From Xenopus tropicalis (Eukaryota > Chordata > Amphibia > Anura > Pipidae): a stretch of 64,000 nucleotides of DNA. The notes below the pieces were generated by a model. That model saw nothing but the letters and a program-made list of their open reading frames with translations. It was not told the DNA's origin and ran no database searches. The first letter of the stretch is position 1. The number at the start of each line of letters is the position of its first letter. Shown here piece after piece: positions 21,830 to 33,433 of this stretch. The translations under genes were made by a program, and so were the position numbers. Location: contig NC_030677.2 in assembly GCF_000004195.4 (NCBI RefSeq), positions 62,688,222 to 62,752,221 on the forward strand. Direction: 5' to 3'.

Positions 21830-22110
21830 GGGCAGTATTTATATAGGCGCCCAAAGGCCTGTGCCTAGGGTGCCTAGGGGGTGGCCCTTGGGTGCCTATA
21901 TATAAGATTTTTTATTTAAAAAAAAAAAAAATCCTCCTCAGCCTCCGCCACACAGTTCCTTAGGAAATCTGCTGATGAAGCTGGGAGAGGAGACAGGCAT
22001 GCCATCGCCTTTATGGAAGTGACGTCACAAGCTACCAGAAGTGATGTAACGCTCACACTGTGTATGACGTCACTTCCTCAACAAGTCCGGTGCATGGCTT
22101 TAGATTTTCA
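21830..22110. repeat. Probable dispersed repeat with GC-rich body
   Basis: The segment is more GC-rich than its neighbours, begins near cagtatttatataggcgccc and contains two gtgacgtcac/gacgtcacttcc blocks in inverted orientation. It also has an A14 run at 21918-21931. No second copy in this window, so this is an inference from composition. Confidence 0.35.
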
Positions 22111-22880
22111 GCATGCAGAAGATAAATAAGGAGGTACAGTATGTATACTTTAGTAAGAAATTTGCCAGTCAATATATTAAAAAAAAACTCAGTATATAAA
22201 TATATATATACTGTATATGGACAATTTGCAGATGTTGCATAGAAGATGTGATTTAGAGAAGAGAATGTATTGCTCGAGGTTTATAAAGCATGTGGTTCTC
22301 TTTATTCATGGCAAATATTCTCCAATTGAGCAACTAGAGATATTGTTTTGCGTCCATATAATACTGAAGCAGCTATACAAATGCTCAATGTTAAAGGACA
22401 ACCAGTATCTTGGTACTTTCTGTTAAAAATTATCAGTTTAGTATAGCAGGTAGTTTTGGTCATGAATTGGATAAACTGATGCATTGCAAAATTAAAAAGC
22501 ATGCTAGACCCTTAGTACGCAGAACCCTTTAAAAGTCTCAATTAATAATTATAAAATACAATGCATTTTTTATTTGATTTTTAATCTATAGAACATCTTA
22601 CAGCAAACTGCCTTTTTTTCCAGAGCTGTGTGATTTTTTTTTTTTTGTTGTTGTGATATTTTATGTAATGTAGCAAACGCTTAATAGCCATATGCTCTCA
22701 GCAAACCCCAGGCATGTTTTTAAATCAATTTATACACTCTAATCTAATTATAAATGGTTTGAACGATAAATGGTAATACTTTTTCACATTATTTTTTATT
22801 TCCTAAAGTAAATGCTTTTATTAAATCACATTTAATAGCATGATTGAAGAGCATGAAAAATTGTTGGCTGGATAAAATAG
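22111..22880. other. Unrecognised AT-rich stretch
   Basis: It has a poly-T at 22636-22646. A 69-codon frame at 22217-22426 and its antisense have no recognisable content. Confidence 0.4.
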
Positions 22881-23215
22881 TGTCAGGACCAGCTAGGATT
22901 CAAACTCTGGTGTGTGTATTTCTGGGACTTTCTACTTGCCAACTGAGTCACTGGAGGCTCTTAGGGTTGGTCTTGTTCGGTTCTACCCAAGTTCCTCTTA
23001 AATTCCTGCAGTCTGCACACTTTCCTCCGCCCACCTCATGTTTAATTAATTATTGTTTTAGTAATTGTCTATTAAGTCCCTTTATAAGCTTGTCCCTGGC
23101 CATTGCTCTTGGCTTGGTCATTACACTTACTAGCTGAGATCTTGCCATCCTGTGATTTCCATGTTCTTGTTCCTATTACTTTTTGCCTAATATATTTTAA
23201 TTTTACCTAAAATTG
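22881..23215 (+). repeat. Solo LTR fragment, gypsy-like frog family
   Basis: It starts tgtcaggaccagctaggatt, comparable with the LTR of the gag-only element read on its own coding strand (TGTCAGGAACTATGGGGATT). An actgagtcactggaggctct block and a TATA-like tttataagc at about 23080 follow. The paralogue at 47470 shares the cctccgcccacc block. No internal region is attached, so it is a solo or truncated LTR. Confidence 0.55.
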
Positions 23216-24073
23216 CATTTCCAGGCTCTTTCCCTCTCTAGGTCACTGGATGAGGGAACTTGCAATATTTGCCAATAATGTATTTATATTTTAAGACTTC
23301 TCTGCCTCCAAACATGTTGGCCTTTCACAGCCCCCCACCATACAGTCCTCCACTACAACAGACTCAAATACGGGTTGTTTTTTTGTTTTTTGCTCTACTC
23401 ATATCACTATAGGTGATCACTATACATTCTTTTCTTTGCTAGACCTGGTCATGTTGGCAAATTGAGGGTCTTCGCTTTTTATCCTATAAAACCAATGAAA
23501 TTTTAAGTCTTGCTTGTAGAATTATACCCACTTTTAAAGCCTCCTTTACCTATGGCACAGATATAAATGCTGGAGCTCTAAGAGGGCAAAAAAAATGTAA
23601 CCCTTAGGACTCATTCATGGATGACTTGCACCTGTACTTAATGCTTAAAAGGTGGTAAGTACTGTGCTTTCCTTTAACTTGCATTCTCCCGCTCCCCTTA
23701 AAAATTGTTGAATATTTTTTAGGGCATTAAAACACAACTGTTCTGCTCTTTTTATTGCTCCAAACCTTACAATAATGACATAGTAAGGAAATCACATCCA
23801 ATGTAAGAATCCTTTGTTGGTGGCTAACCAAGATTTTATTCAGTATGCTCTGAATCAAGATTCCGTTTTTGAAAATTAAGGTCTACAGGTAATTTAGGAA
23901 ACTGGTGTTGTGTTTTTTAATTATTTGCCTTTTTGTTCTGCCTTTAAAAAAGCTGCCCACCAACTATCATGCACCTAACTTATCACTCATATGACAACTG
24001 ATGTCACTGGGGAAATTACCATAGGGAGAATTGGTTTTAAACACCACTTGAAAGTGGCCCATCTGAGCCTGAC
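23216..24073. other. Unrecognised non-coding stretch
   Basis: No open frame, no tandem repeat and no terminus of a family seen elsewhere in the window. Confidence 0.45.
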
Positions 24074-24444
24074 CTTAAAGAGATACTGACACCAGAAATG
24101 AAACCTTTTTTACATCTATCATAACATTATCTTTGCATGCTATTTATAATTTTGCCATAAAAGTATTTGTCCAAGCTTTGACATTCCCAATCTGATCCCC
24201 CATGTTCCTCTATGAGGGGGCGGCCATATTTGTGCAGCAGGAGGCCCGTTAGCATTAGAAGCTATAACTGACAGGCTGAGAAGGGACAGTCAGGTTGGCA
24301 AAACAGTCAGGTTTTGGGATTTCAAGTAACAATTACTTACAAAAGCAGCCCTATCGGCAAAAAATGATCAACACGACCTATAGGCAACTTTTTATGTAGA
24401 TTCATATTTTAAAAAGTTGTTTTTTCGTGTCAGTATCACTTTAA
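24074..24444. mobile_element. TTAA-target MITE (AAAGAGATACTGACACC ends)
   Basis: TTAA at 24074-24077 and 24441-24444 bound complementary ends, agagatactgacacc and gtgtcagtatcact. The interior contains ccccatgttcctctatgagg and a cggccatatttgtg block. Non-coding. It fits the T2/piggyBac-like frog MITEs that target TTAA. Confidence 0.8.
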
Positions 24445-24879
24445 TAGTCTCAGCTGTCACATATACTGTCAGATTTACGCTTTCCTCCCTCCTCCCCATT
24501 TTTTCTATATACTGTAAGAGAAACGTCATGTTTTTCATTTTTTTCCATGTGAACCAGACTCCCCTCTGAATTATATACATGTTGCAAATTCAGCAGATTC
24601 TCATTGACATTAATACCACAATAATTATACCTTGTAAAATAATTATATCTAAACCAAGGCCTGAAACTTGGTACATTCAAGTAAAGGGCTTAGTAAGGAG
24701 GGGGAAATGAAGATAGTGGGCCAGCTTCAAGGCAATTAGAGTGAGTTTTAAGGGGGATTATTATTTGCTGTTCTGAATACAACTAAATGTATAGCAGTGT
24801 AACTCATAAGTGGGTAATGAAGGCAGAGTACTTTTGTAAAAAAACACACAGGCAATGCTAAAAGTTACTCCTGGTAACT

Positions 24880-25150
24880 TTAAAGGGGCAGTATACCCAC
24901 TTGTTCAACATGAGTTCAATGAATAGGGCTTTTGGTAAACACACTTTTTTGCCTACTGTTTTAAACAAAATCTTTGTTATTTTCTAAGCTAAACAGGGCA
25001 GACAAGAAAATTAAAGCCACTACATGCTTGTTTTGTCAAAATTTAGTGCACATATAATCCACCTGCATAACTGACTCCTGCTAACAAAAAAAGTCACAAC
25101 AAAAGGGAAAGTATCTACCTTTTAAGGGCCAAACATTGAGTAGCTTCAAT
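24880..25150. repeat. TTAA-target MITE, one end only
   Basis: It starts ttaaaggggcagtataccca, a typical frog MITE end. The body has aagctaaacagggcagacaag and no complementary right end, so it is truncated. Confidence 0.5.
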
Positions 25151-26094
25151 TACCCTATTTGCCCTGTCTGTGGGATATATATTATCTCTCTGCACAGAAA
25201 CCTGTAGCATCTAATGAGACATTCTCTTGCACTATTTTATCAGCATAAAAAAAATACCTAAGCTCTTTACTGATTGGCTGCTATGGGTTATTGGAGCAAA
25301 TCTGAACAATTTGACTTTTATATAGATTTCTTTATGTGATCTTTACATAATATTATCGTACCATAAAAACAGTAGATGATTTTCCTTTATCAACTCTATA
25401 AACAGAATATCCAATTAAAAAAAAGACAGAATGAAAAAGTACAATCAAGATTTAATTTTAGGTGAATAGATATGTTAATAAAATTCTAAATTAAAACAGT
25501 TCAAGGAATGCTGAGGGCTTAGCTTCAGCACTGAAAGTCTCCTGGCATGTCCTGTTTTCCCTGAGCTGAAAAGGAAATCTTGTCTCAATTTCTACAGATG
25601 ACTGCTTTTTCCATTTTTACTTGAGGCTATTGGTTTTCTGTACAAAATTGGATAGTCTGAGATGTGAGCTAAAAACTTTAAAATACATTTCTCCAAGGGT
25701 TGAACATTTCTGCAAAATAAGGCTTCCTCTTATCATTGGTCATTTTGCATGAGAAAGACCCTTACAGTGTGATTGCCTGATTTTCCTGTTCAATAAGACC
25801 ACATAATAATGAAACACCTTGCTTGTGTGTGTGTGGGGGGGGGGGGGGGGAGGGAGGGGGGTTGGTTAATTAGATACATACAGTTTCTGCCTAATAATTA
25901 CTTTTATATATTGTATAATATTATTTTTCAATTCAGAGTATAGATACTTTAGATACTTTAGGCAGTAGCAGTCGGGGAAGAAATACCATCATGAAGAAAG
26001 TTCTTTCTCTTCTTTAATGGCTGGCAATGACATCAATTTCCTTCCCACGTTTGTTATGTTTACTTTATCCCTTTGGAGCATTAGTGTTACACAT
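25151..26094. other. Unrecognised stretch with GT/G run
   Basis: It contains a (GT)n that passes into an 18-base G run followed by aggg/aggggg groups at 25824-25861, able in principle to form G-quadruplexes. Nothing else is recognised. Confidence 0.5.
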
Positions 26095-26472
26095 AGGGTT
26101 GCCACCATTCATTGGAAATAATATTGGCCAGGGGATAAGGGATATGGGGCTGGTTATCTATGGTTGGGGTTATGATGCAAAAGGGACAGGGTTATGACAT
26201 GATGGGTGGGGTTGTGATGCAAAAGGGGCTGAGTGATGACATAAAAGGGTTGGTGAGGACCATATTGGGCTAGTGCTAAAGATATTTGGTGAGTTAGGCA
26301 GGGAGAGAGGTATTAGACAGTAGAATGTCAACCTGTGAGAAAGAATTGGGCACGAGACAACAAGTGATTACAAATTTAACAGGAAATACATTGGTGGTAA
26401 AATGCAAGGCCCTGGTTTTTGTCTGGTATTTTACCAGTTAGGCCAGTAAAATAATGTCCTGATGGAAACCCT
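26095..26472. repeat. Element with AGGGTTGCCACC end
   Basis: The left end agggttgccaccat and the right end atggaaaccct are imperfect complements. The interior has a ggccagtaaaataatgtcc block near the right end, as in a known frog repeat, plus gggttatgatgcaaaaggg words repeated three times. Target duplication not clear. Confidence 0.5.
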
Positions 26473-27832
26473 AGTCACACAGCTCATGTGATGAAATGTA
26501 TGTATTTTTTATGTATTTTTACAATTTTTTTTTATATTATACATGTACTAGTTGAAATAACATTAACATAACTCGAGAACAGTTCTTAGTAGTGGGGGGT
26601 GAGAGTAGTCCTTGTGATATGTTTTAAAAATGTGTAGATCACACTTTTCCCCATATAGAAACATGATCTAGTTTTTTTTCTGTTATATTTTACAAATATT
26701 TTTCACACCAATTAGTTTTGTTTATGCAAATATTTGGAGTGGCAAACTAAGTGGCATTTTGTAAAACCTTAAAAAAACATAAAGGATTTAAAAAGCTTAA
26801 AATATCGGTTGCATAATGAGGAATACTTTTTAAATTAATATATTTTAAAATGAAAATAACACCATGCTTCAGTAAAAATTCCCCAGTTATTCACAAGAAT
26901 TAATAAAAAAAAAATAAGCATTTTGCTTGGCAACAGCAGCATATTCTATGTAAATGCTAAACAGATTTGCCTCTGTTTTTTTTTTTTAATATTGTATTAT
27001 TTATATATCATTTTATTAACACCATACTTCTTCAGAAGAAGTACATACAACAATCATATGTAGGACTATGAAATTCAGTAGAAAGGAAAGTACCTATGGT
27101 TGAGTGAGTCTATGTAAAATATTACTTCCCAGATGACCTATTCTTTTCTTAAGTCATATCAAGGGCAACAGCCTGAATCTGCAAACTGACAGAAATCCCC
27201 TCCTTTGTCCCAAAGGATATAGTTGATATTACAGAAGACTTCTTCCAGGTGGCTTCTTTCACAAAAAAAAACAATTTATGGTTAGAAAATAAAACACACA
27301 CACACGCTTGGCATATCCGGCATAAACTGTAATGTTATTTGCATGCTTGTACCCTGCAGTGCACTTTTCTGAAGTGCAGAATACAGTGATGCTTTCATTT
27401 AGCAGATGGGATCAGGGGGCACTTAGGTATCACCCCTCCTGTACCCTAACTTACACATCATAAAACACAGTCTGCAATGAAGCCCTGTACTTACCATCTA
27501 CCCTATCGCATGTAGTGAGAAAAGTACTGCCTTGGATCCAGTGGTGTGTGCTCTGCACCTAGAGCTGGACTAAAGTGCAGCTAGACCCCATATGCAATTG
27601 CTTTTTTAAATAAGTGCTTAGAAATGCACCTCTACACCCCTTGATGCTCTAGCACTCATGTCTGGGCTCATAGTAAATCAACCCTAATACGTTTTGACAC
27701 ATCAGTCACATTTGACACTCATTCAAATACCCATGTGCAAAGGCCTTTACACTGTCTACTGAGGGGACATGGCTGACATTGGCAGTACTTTAGAAATACA
27801 TATATACTGTAGTATAAAACATATTTATTGGC
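26473..27832. other. Unrecognised AT-rich stretch
   Basis: Poly-T and poly-A runs and a short CA run near 27295-27304. No frame or matched repeat. Confidence 0.45.
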
Positions 27833-28102
27833 AGTGATGAGCAAATTTTTTCGCCAGGCATGGATCTGCAGCGAAATTCTGCATTTCACTATCTAAGTTT
27901 TTTGCACAAAATTGCGGCAAAAATTTGCAGACAAAAAATTACAATTAGACAAAAAAGTCACCAAGACAAGAATGTCGCTGATACAAAAAAAATGCCTTTT
28001 GACTTTAATGCATTTGGAGTGAAAAAAAGTTGTACATAAAAAATGTTGCCTGTGCTAGGTTTGCCAAATGTAAAATTTGTTGCGCGTTTCGCTCATCACT
28101 AT
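27833..28102. repeat. GATGAGCGAAT-family element
   Basis: It runs from gtgatgagcaaattttttcg ccaggcatgg to the complementary gcgtttcgctcatcac. The interior has aattgcggcaaaaatttgc and gacaaaaaa words like its relatives. Confidence 0.65.
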
Positions 28103-28161
28103 TTATTGGTTGTTTTTAAGAACAAAAAATGTTGCACATATATTACAAATGTAATCTACTT

Positions 28162-28305
28162 CAGGTATGGGACCTATTATAAAGCATGCTTGGGACCAGA
28201 GGTTTCTGGATATTTTCTTTCTGTAACTTGTACAGTGCTGTTTTATTATTACAGGGAAAAAGATATTGCAATAAATTTTTTTTCTTTATTTAAATAGAAT
28301 ATTCA
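28162..28305. repeat. GGTATGGGACCTG-family MITE, right end missing
   Basis: It begins aggtatgggacctattataa and gcttgggaccagagg and includes tgctgttttattattacagg, but lacks the complementary right terminus. Confidence 0.6.
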
Positions 28306-28739
28306 GCCCCTTTGAAAACCTCAGAATAGTTTCTTTATCCAGATGTCTCCTCTCAGATATAGTTCCCAAATATTGGGTAGTCCATACTACCTATGTGAAA
28401 GGACAGAAGCTCAAAGTGTAGAATCAAGAGCTATCTTTTTATTTTTCTTTCAGGTGAAACTGTGAAAAGGTTATATGTGACATTATTTTATGTAAGGATG
28501 CAGGAATGGATGAGAAGTCTGATTTTGCTGATCAATGGATGTTTTTTTTTGTCAGTTTTTTTTCCCCCAATTAAATTTTTCTAAAACAAAATGCATAGCA
28601 AAATTCTAATGTAGGTGCACAAAAAGTTTTACCACTTGTAAAAACATGAAAAAAATTAACTGAAGTGTTCGTGGGAGTCATGGAAAAAAAACAAAGATGA
28701 ATACGTCACACCTGGGCCTCTTAAAAAGATGTACAGTCC

Positions 28740-28950
28740 GTTGGGGTAGGGTACCGGCACACAAAGGCAGATTGCAATGGGAAACTAGTCCCTCGTGTTG
28801 TGCTCCAAGAAAAACCCAACAATGTTTTGGGGACGTGCCCCCTAAATCATTTTGCAAAGGGGCATGCCTCAAAAATGTCGCTTGGTTCTTCTTGGTGCAT
28901 TAAACACGAGGGACAAGTTTCCCATTGCAGTCTGTCTTTGTGTACCTGAG
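28740..28950. repeat. Snap-back hairpin repeat
   Basis: The left arm (ggcacacaaaggcagattgc, aatgggaaactagtccctcgtg) is complemented by the right arm (cacgagggacaagtttccca, ttgcagtctgtctttgtgt). The middle reads aatgttttggggacgtgccccc. Confidence 0.75.
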
Positions 28951-29005
28951 TTACGGAAAAAGCCATAGTATTAGTACATTCTTTCTGACTTCCATTTGAC
29001 TATTT

Positions 29006-29582
29006 AAAAGAACAGTTTAATGTAAATATGAAACTGGGCAAATTAGATAGATTGCGCAAAATAAAAATGTTTTCAATAAAGTTAGTTATTATTATTATTA
29101 ACATTTATTTATAAAGCGCCAACATATTCCGCAGGTGAAGAGGTGAAGAGAGCCCTGCCCAAAAGAGCTTAGTTAGGCAAAAATATAATCTATAAAGGCT
29201 GAAGTAGGCAGATTTATAATATTATGGCCAGAACACTATTTCCTCATTTACAGCGCTCTAAACTGTTACCAGTCAGTAAAGAATCAGTGACTTGAGGGGG
29301 GCCATATGGGACATAACTGTTCAGTTAGTTTGCATTTGAATCTGACCTGTGTGCGCACAAATTAACTGAACAGTTATGTCCCATGTGCCCCCCCCCCCCC
29401 CCACCTAAATTCACTAAGAGGTTAGAGAGCTGAAAGCAGGAAAAAGTGTTCTGGCTATTATGTTGAACATCTGCCCACTCCAGCCTTTATAGGTTACATA
29501 ACTAACTATATTACAAATGTTTTTTATTTTACAGTCTGTTTATTTTACCCAATTTAATTTTTACACTGAACCATTCCTTTAA
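29006..29582. mobile_element. TTAA-target MITE with LINE-tail insert and C run
   Basis: TTAA at 29006-29009 and 29579-29582 bound a long palindrome: gttatgtcccat occurs in both arms, around a centre near 29335. The left arm contains an (ATT)n plus ttaacatttatttataaagc segment, the same as the LINE tail inserted at 47721. It runs from 29088 to about 29200 and is absent from the right arm, so it inserted later. A run of about 15 C at 29389-29403 replaces the ggggggcc of the other arm. Confidence 0.7.
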
Positions 29583-30390
29583 AACAACTGCTAAAATAGA
29601 TCTACAAAAAGGCCCTTTACTAGCCAGATCATAAAATGTATTATCTGTGTTGGCAGTTGTCCAGTTATTATAAATACATTTCCATCTTAATAAAAATGAT
29701 GCATAATTATTTTGTATTTTATTGTTTAACAGTAAAACAGAATTAGTAATGAAGACAGCTGATATTAGGCTTAAAGATATTCCTCAATAACTCAACAAAT
29801 AACCTAACTTTTCAGTTTTTGAGTTAAATAAAGTCAATGTTATATTATTCTGTTTTATTTATGAACTTCAAACTCATCAAGAATTGCAGAAAGATATTCC
29901 AGGAACAGATACTGTTTTCTTGTAAGTGATCAGTCAATAACAGATAAGATCATGCTATCAAGGAAACAGACTTTTAGTATTAACCAGTCTGTGATATTAT
30001 CTGGCTCAGTAATTGTCCTGCAGCTTGTAGTGAGAGGTGTTGTAACAAATGTAAAAAGAAAAGAATCGTTGTAATATAGCCATTCAAGTAAATTAATCTT
30101 CTGCTTCATAATGTCTACTAAATAGCAATCATCTAATTATGTCCATCTTAATACAATGGAGGAATAATTCAAAATAAAGAGCAGTGCAGAATTCCCTGTA
30201 AATGCATTAATAGAAAAATAAGAGACACTGGGGGGTCATTTATAAAGTTTACATAAATATGTTCACTATTAGGTGTGACTATAGCGCCGGCTTTCTTGGC
30301 CCTATATTGGGGCAGAATAAACAGTGAACATCTAATCAAGATTAGACAATAGATTCAACATAGTTTCTCAAAAGTCTGCCTTATTTTAAA
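29583..30390. other. Unrecognised AT-rich stretch
   Basis: A ggggggtcatttataaagttt segment at about 30230 resembles a MITE end, but no partner terminus is seen. Confidence 0.45.
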
Positions 30391-30463
30391 TACAGATATG
30401 GGATCTATTATGCAGTATGCTGGAGACCTGGGGTTTTCCATTTTTATGTAGTTTAGATCACCA

Positions 30464-30590
30464 TTAGGGATGAGCGAATCTGTGAGGCTAATTTTTGTCG
30501 CCTGTTTTGCAAAACAAATCCACCAATGGCGAAACGCAGAAATTCACCATGAATACATGCCTGGTGAATTATTTCACCCGTCACTAATCA
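30464..30590. repeat. GATGAGCGAAT-family short copy
   Basis: Ends are ttagggatgagcgaatctgt and cacccgtcactaa. It interrupts the host MITE between gatcacca and cccctag. Confidence 0.6.
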
Positions 30591-30815
30591 CCCCTAGTTT
30601 AATTCTATTAAAAACATTTAGACATAAAATAAACCCAAAAGTTTTGCCATCAATATGAATTTATTGTAGCTTTGTCAGGAACAAACAAGGTACTGTTTTA
30701 TTAGTACAGAAAAAAAATAAAATCATTTCATTATTAGAAATTATTTGCTTGGAATGTACTTTTTGGGATATGCATTAACCTTAATTTGGAGTTTTCTCGA
30801 TATGGAATTTCTAGC

Positions 30816-31850
30816 TAGGGATGTAGCGAACCTCAAAAAAAAAGTTTGCGAACCCGTTCGCGAACTTACGTCAAAAAGTGTGAATATTCGCGAACTTTGC
30901 GAACCCCATAGACTTCAATGGGAAGGCGAACTTTAAAACCTAGAAAAGCCATTTCTGGCCAGAAAACTGATTTTAAAGTTGTTTAAAGGGTGCCACGACC
31001 TGGACAGTGGCATGCAGGAGGGGGATCAAGGGCAAAAATTTCTCTGAAAAATACTTTGTTGACACAGCGTTGCGTAAAACCGCAAAGGCAGCTGGCAGAC
31101 CTAGCGGAAATACGCTATTAGCACCATGGAAATGGGATTTGCTGAAAAACACCATGGGGCTGATTTACTAACCCACAAATCCGACCCGAATTGGAAAAGT
31201 TCCGACTTGAAAACGAACATTTTGCGACTTTTTCGTATGTTTTGCGATTTTTTCGGCGTCTTTACGAATTTTTCGTTACCAATACGATTTTTGCGTAAAA
31301 ACGCGAGTTTTTCGTAGCCATTACGAAAGTTGCGTAAAATCTTGCGATTTTTCCGTAGCGTTAAAACTTGCGCAAAAAGTTGCGCTTTTTTCGTAGCGTT
31401 AAAACTTACGCGAAACTTCGCACCTTTTAAGTTTTAACCCTACGAAAAAGGCGCAACTTTTCGCGTAAGTTTTAACGCTACGAAAAATCGCAAGATTTTA
31501 CGCAACTTTCGTAATGGCTACGAAAAACTCGCGTTTTTACGCAAAAATCGTATTGGTAACGAAAAATTCGTAAAGACGCCGAAAAAATCGCAAAAAATAC
31601 GAAAAAATCGCAAAATACCGATCCTTACGAAAAAAACGCAATCGGACTCATTTCGACCCGTTCGTGGGTTAGTAAATCAGCCCCCATGTGTGGCTTGTGC
31701 GGCGTTTTTAGGCAGAGAAAAAATGCAGCGGAAAAACGCCACGCGAACCCAAATTGCGAACATACGCGAAAAGTTCGCGAACTTGCGAACTCGCGAACAC
31801 GCGATGTTCGCGCGAATTAGTTCACCGGCGAACAGTTTGCTACATCTCTA
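30816..31850. mobile_element. Non-autonomous hAT element
   Basis: The terminal repeat tagggatgtagcgaac pairs with gtttgctacatctcta at the right. Flanks are tttctagc (30808-30815) and tttgtagc (31851-31858), an 8-bp target duplication with one change. Subterminal DNA is filled with gttcgcgaac-type palindromes, probable transposase-binding repeats. The first 258 bases match the start of the transposase-bearing element at 62033, then the two diverge. It has no coding frame of its own. The foldback element at 31156 sits inside it. Confidence 0.88.
31156..31684. mobile_element. Foldback MITE, intact, without 52-bp unit
   Basis: Left end ggggctgatttactaaccca and right end gtgggttagtaaatcagcccc are exact complements. 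A 3-bp target duplication CAT lies at 31153-31155 and 31685-31687. The arms meet near 31425 at a cttttaagttttaac centre, with no spacer. This copy defines the subfamily without the minisatellite unit. Confidence 0.9.
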
Positions 31851-32084
31851 TTTGTAGCTAAGGATATTCCATATCTGTATATTAAAAAATGCAAAACATA
31901 AAAACATCGAAAAATAATGCTAGTACAGTATGTACAGTATATACCAATGCATTTTGTGCTGGCAGGTGGGCTTTTCTCAGAGGTTACTCCCTCCCTAGGT
32001 AGATACTTGAGATACATGAGCATTTTTTGGGGGGGAAATGTATCCAATAAATATTTTAATACTTCAATTCTAATTAAAAAAAGG

Positions 32085-32196
32085 TTGCGTCAAAAAAGTT
32101 GCCCGCATTTCATGAATTTTCCTCCATTTCGTGAATTTTTCTGTAGATTCGCAAATTTTTCAGCGAAGCGAAAAGGGACAGATTCATACATCCCTA
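32085..32196. repeat. GATGAGCGAAT-family fragment
   Basis: Only the right part is present: gcgaagcgaaaagggacagatt with catacatccct. The left terminus is absent. Confidence 0.5.
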
Positions 32197-32662
32197 TTCC
32201 TGAGGCAACTTATTCAAGTTTGGGGCAAAAGGAGATATAAAATGTAGATGGGGGACAGAAAAGACTGCATTTATAGAATGCAGAACGTGGCTATGTGCAA
32301 AATAAAATGTGTTTAGGTCTTGCATATACAATATCCTTATACTGTATTCATATATCTATACCATATACAATATACAGTAATACAGGTTTAAAACAAGCAA
32401 GTGTCCCTGGGGTAACACAAGGCATATGAAAGAATAGTACCAGTAAAACATCACACACATTTCAGTCATGACAAACTGTCCTATCTACCTTCCTAATAAA
32501 TATGTCACTGTTACAGCCAATCTTCTTCACATTTTCACAAATCTAATTACCTTCCTCAGCACTGTCCTTAGCTATCATTGCATTGTACTGTGCCAATTAA
32601 AACATATTTGTAAAGTCATATATCTTGAATAGGTATCTAGTTTGGGCACCATGATCTATATA

Positions 32663-32722
<60 letters not shown>

Positions 32723-33041
32723 CAGGTAAAAAAGTAAAGGACTTGAGTTACTTATGAAGAAGCGCTTTCCAATCTTTATAATATTTTTTAGTTAAAATAT
32801 GCTAAAGAACGAGTATGATTCATTTCTATTAATATATTTCAGATCAGTACTGGTAATTCTCAAAGGAATTATTTTCTCCCAGAAGTATGCAAATAACTCA
32901 AGGACATATTTTTTGACTAGAACAAATGCATTGAGGCATTAAGGCATAATGTACAAAATGGTGATTCAAAGTATTGAATTCCTTGTGTATATGATGATAG
33001 TAAGGGCTTACTTAGTATATTAAGTTAAAATGTTTTTGGGT
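32197..33041. other. Unrecognised stretch with (TA)n
   Basis: A run of about 27 TA units lies at 32665-32720. Other sequence is AT-rich without frames. Confidence 0.5.
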
Positions 33042-33433
33042 TTAAAGGAGAAGGAAAGGCAAAGTCACTTGGGCGTGCCAAAATGTTAGGCACCACCAAG
33101 TGAGTTAGATCGCTTACCTTCTACCCTGGGCTGGTGCCCCTGTTGGGAGAGAACAGCACCAGCACGGGGTACCTGCAGCGCTTCCTCCTTCCTGATCGTT
33201 CGCGCGCACATGCGCAGTAGAGTGAAAAGCCGAGAAGCGCATGCGCCGGTCCCGGGAATTTGCCGGTAAAACGAATCAGGAAGGATGAAGCACTCACTAC
33301 AGGTACCCCGGGCTGGTGCTGTCTTCTCCTAACAGGGGCACCAGCCCGGGGTAAAAGGTAGGCAATATAAGTCACTTGGGGGTGCCTAACATTTTGGCAC
33401 TCCCAAGTGACTTAGCCTTTCCTTGTCCTTTAA
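33042..33433. mobile_element. TTAA-target MITE (AAGGAGAAGGAAAGGC ends)
   Basis: TTAA at both ends with ttaaaggagaaggaaaggc on the left and the complement gcctttccttgtcctttaa on the right. The interior is a GC-rich palindrome (gggctggtgcccctgtt / aacaggggcaccagccc) around a gcgcatgcgc-type centre. Non-coding. Matches a common frog family from memory. Confidence 0.85.

Larger units (their letters stand above)
30391..31879. mobile_element. GGTATGGGATC-family MITE hosting nested insertions
   Basis: The outer termini are tacagatatgggatct at 30391 and the complementary gatattccatatctgta ending at 31879. After removal of the inner elements the host would be about 330 bases, the usual size of this family here (see 49299). 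It holds a GATGAGCGAAT element at 30464-30590 and a hAT element at 30816-31850. The hAT element holds a foldback element in turn. Confidence 0.75.

Noticed and set aside
26095..26472. hAT assignment for the AGGGTTGCCACC element
   Set aside because: The candidate 8-bp flanks ttacacat and agtcacac do not match well, so only the repeat call is kept.
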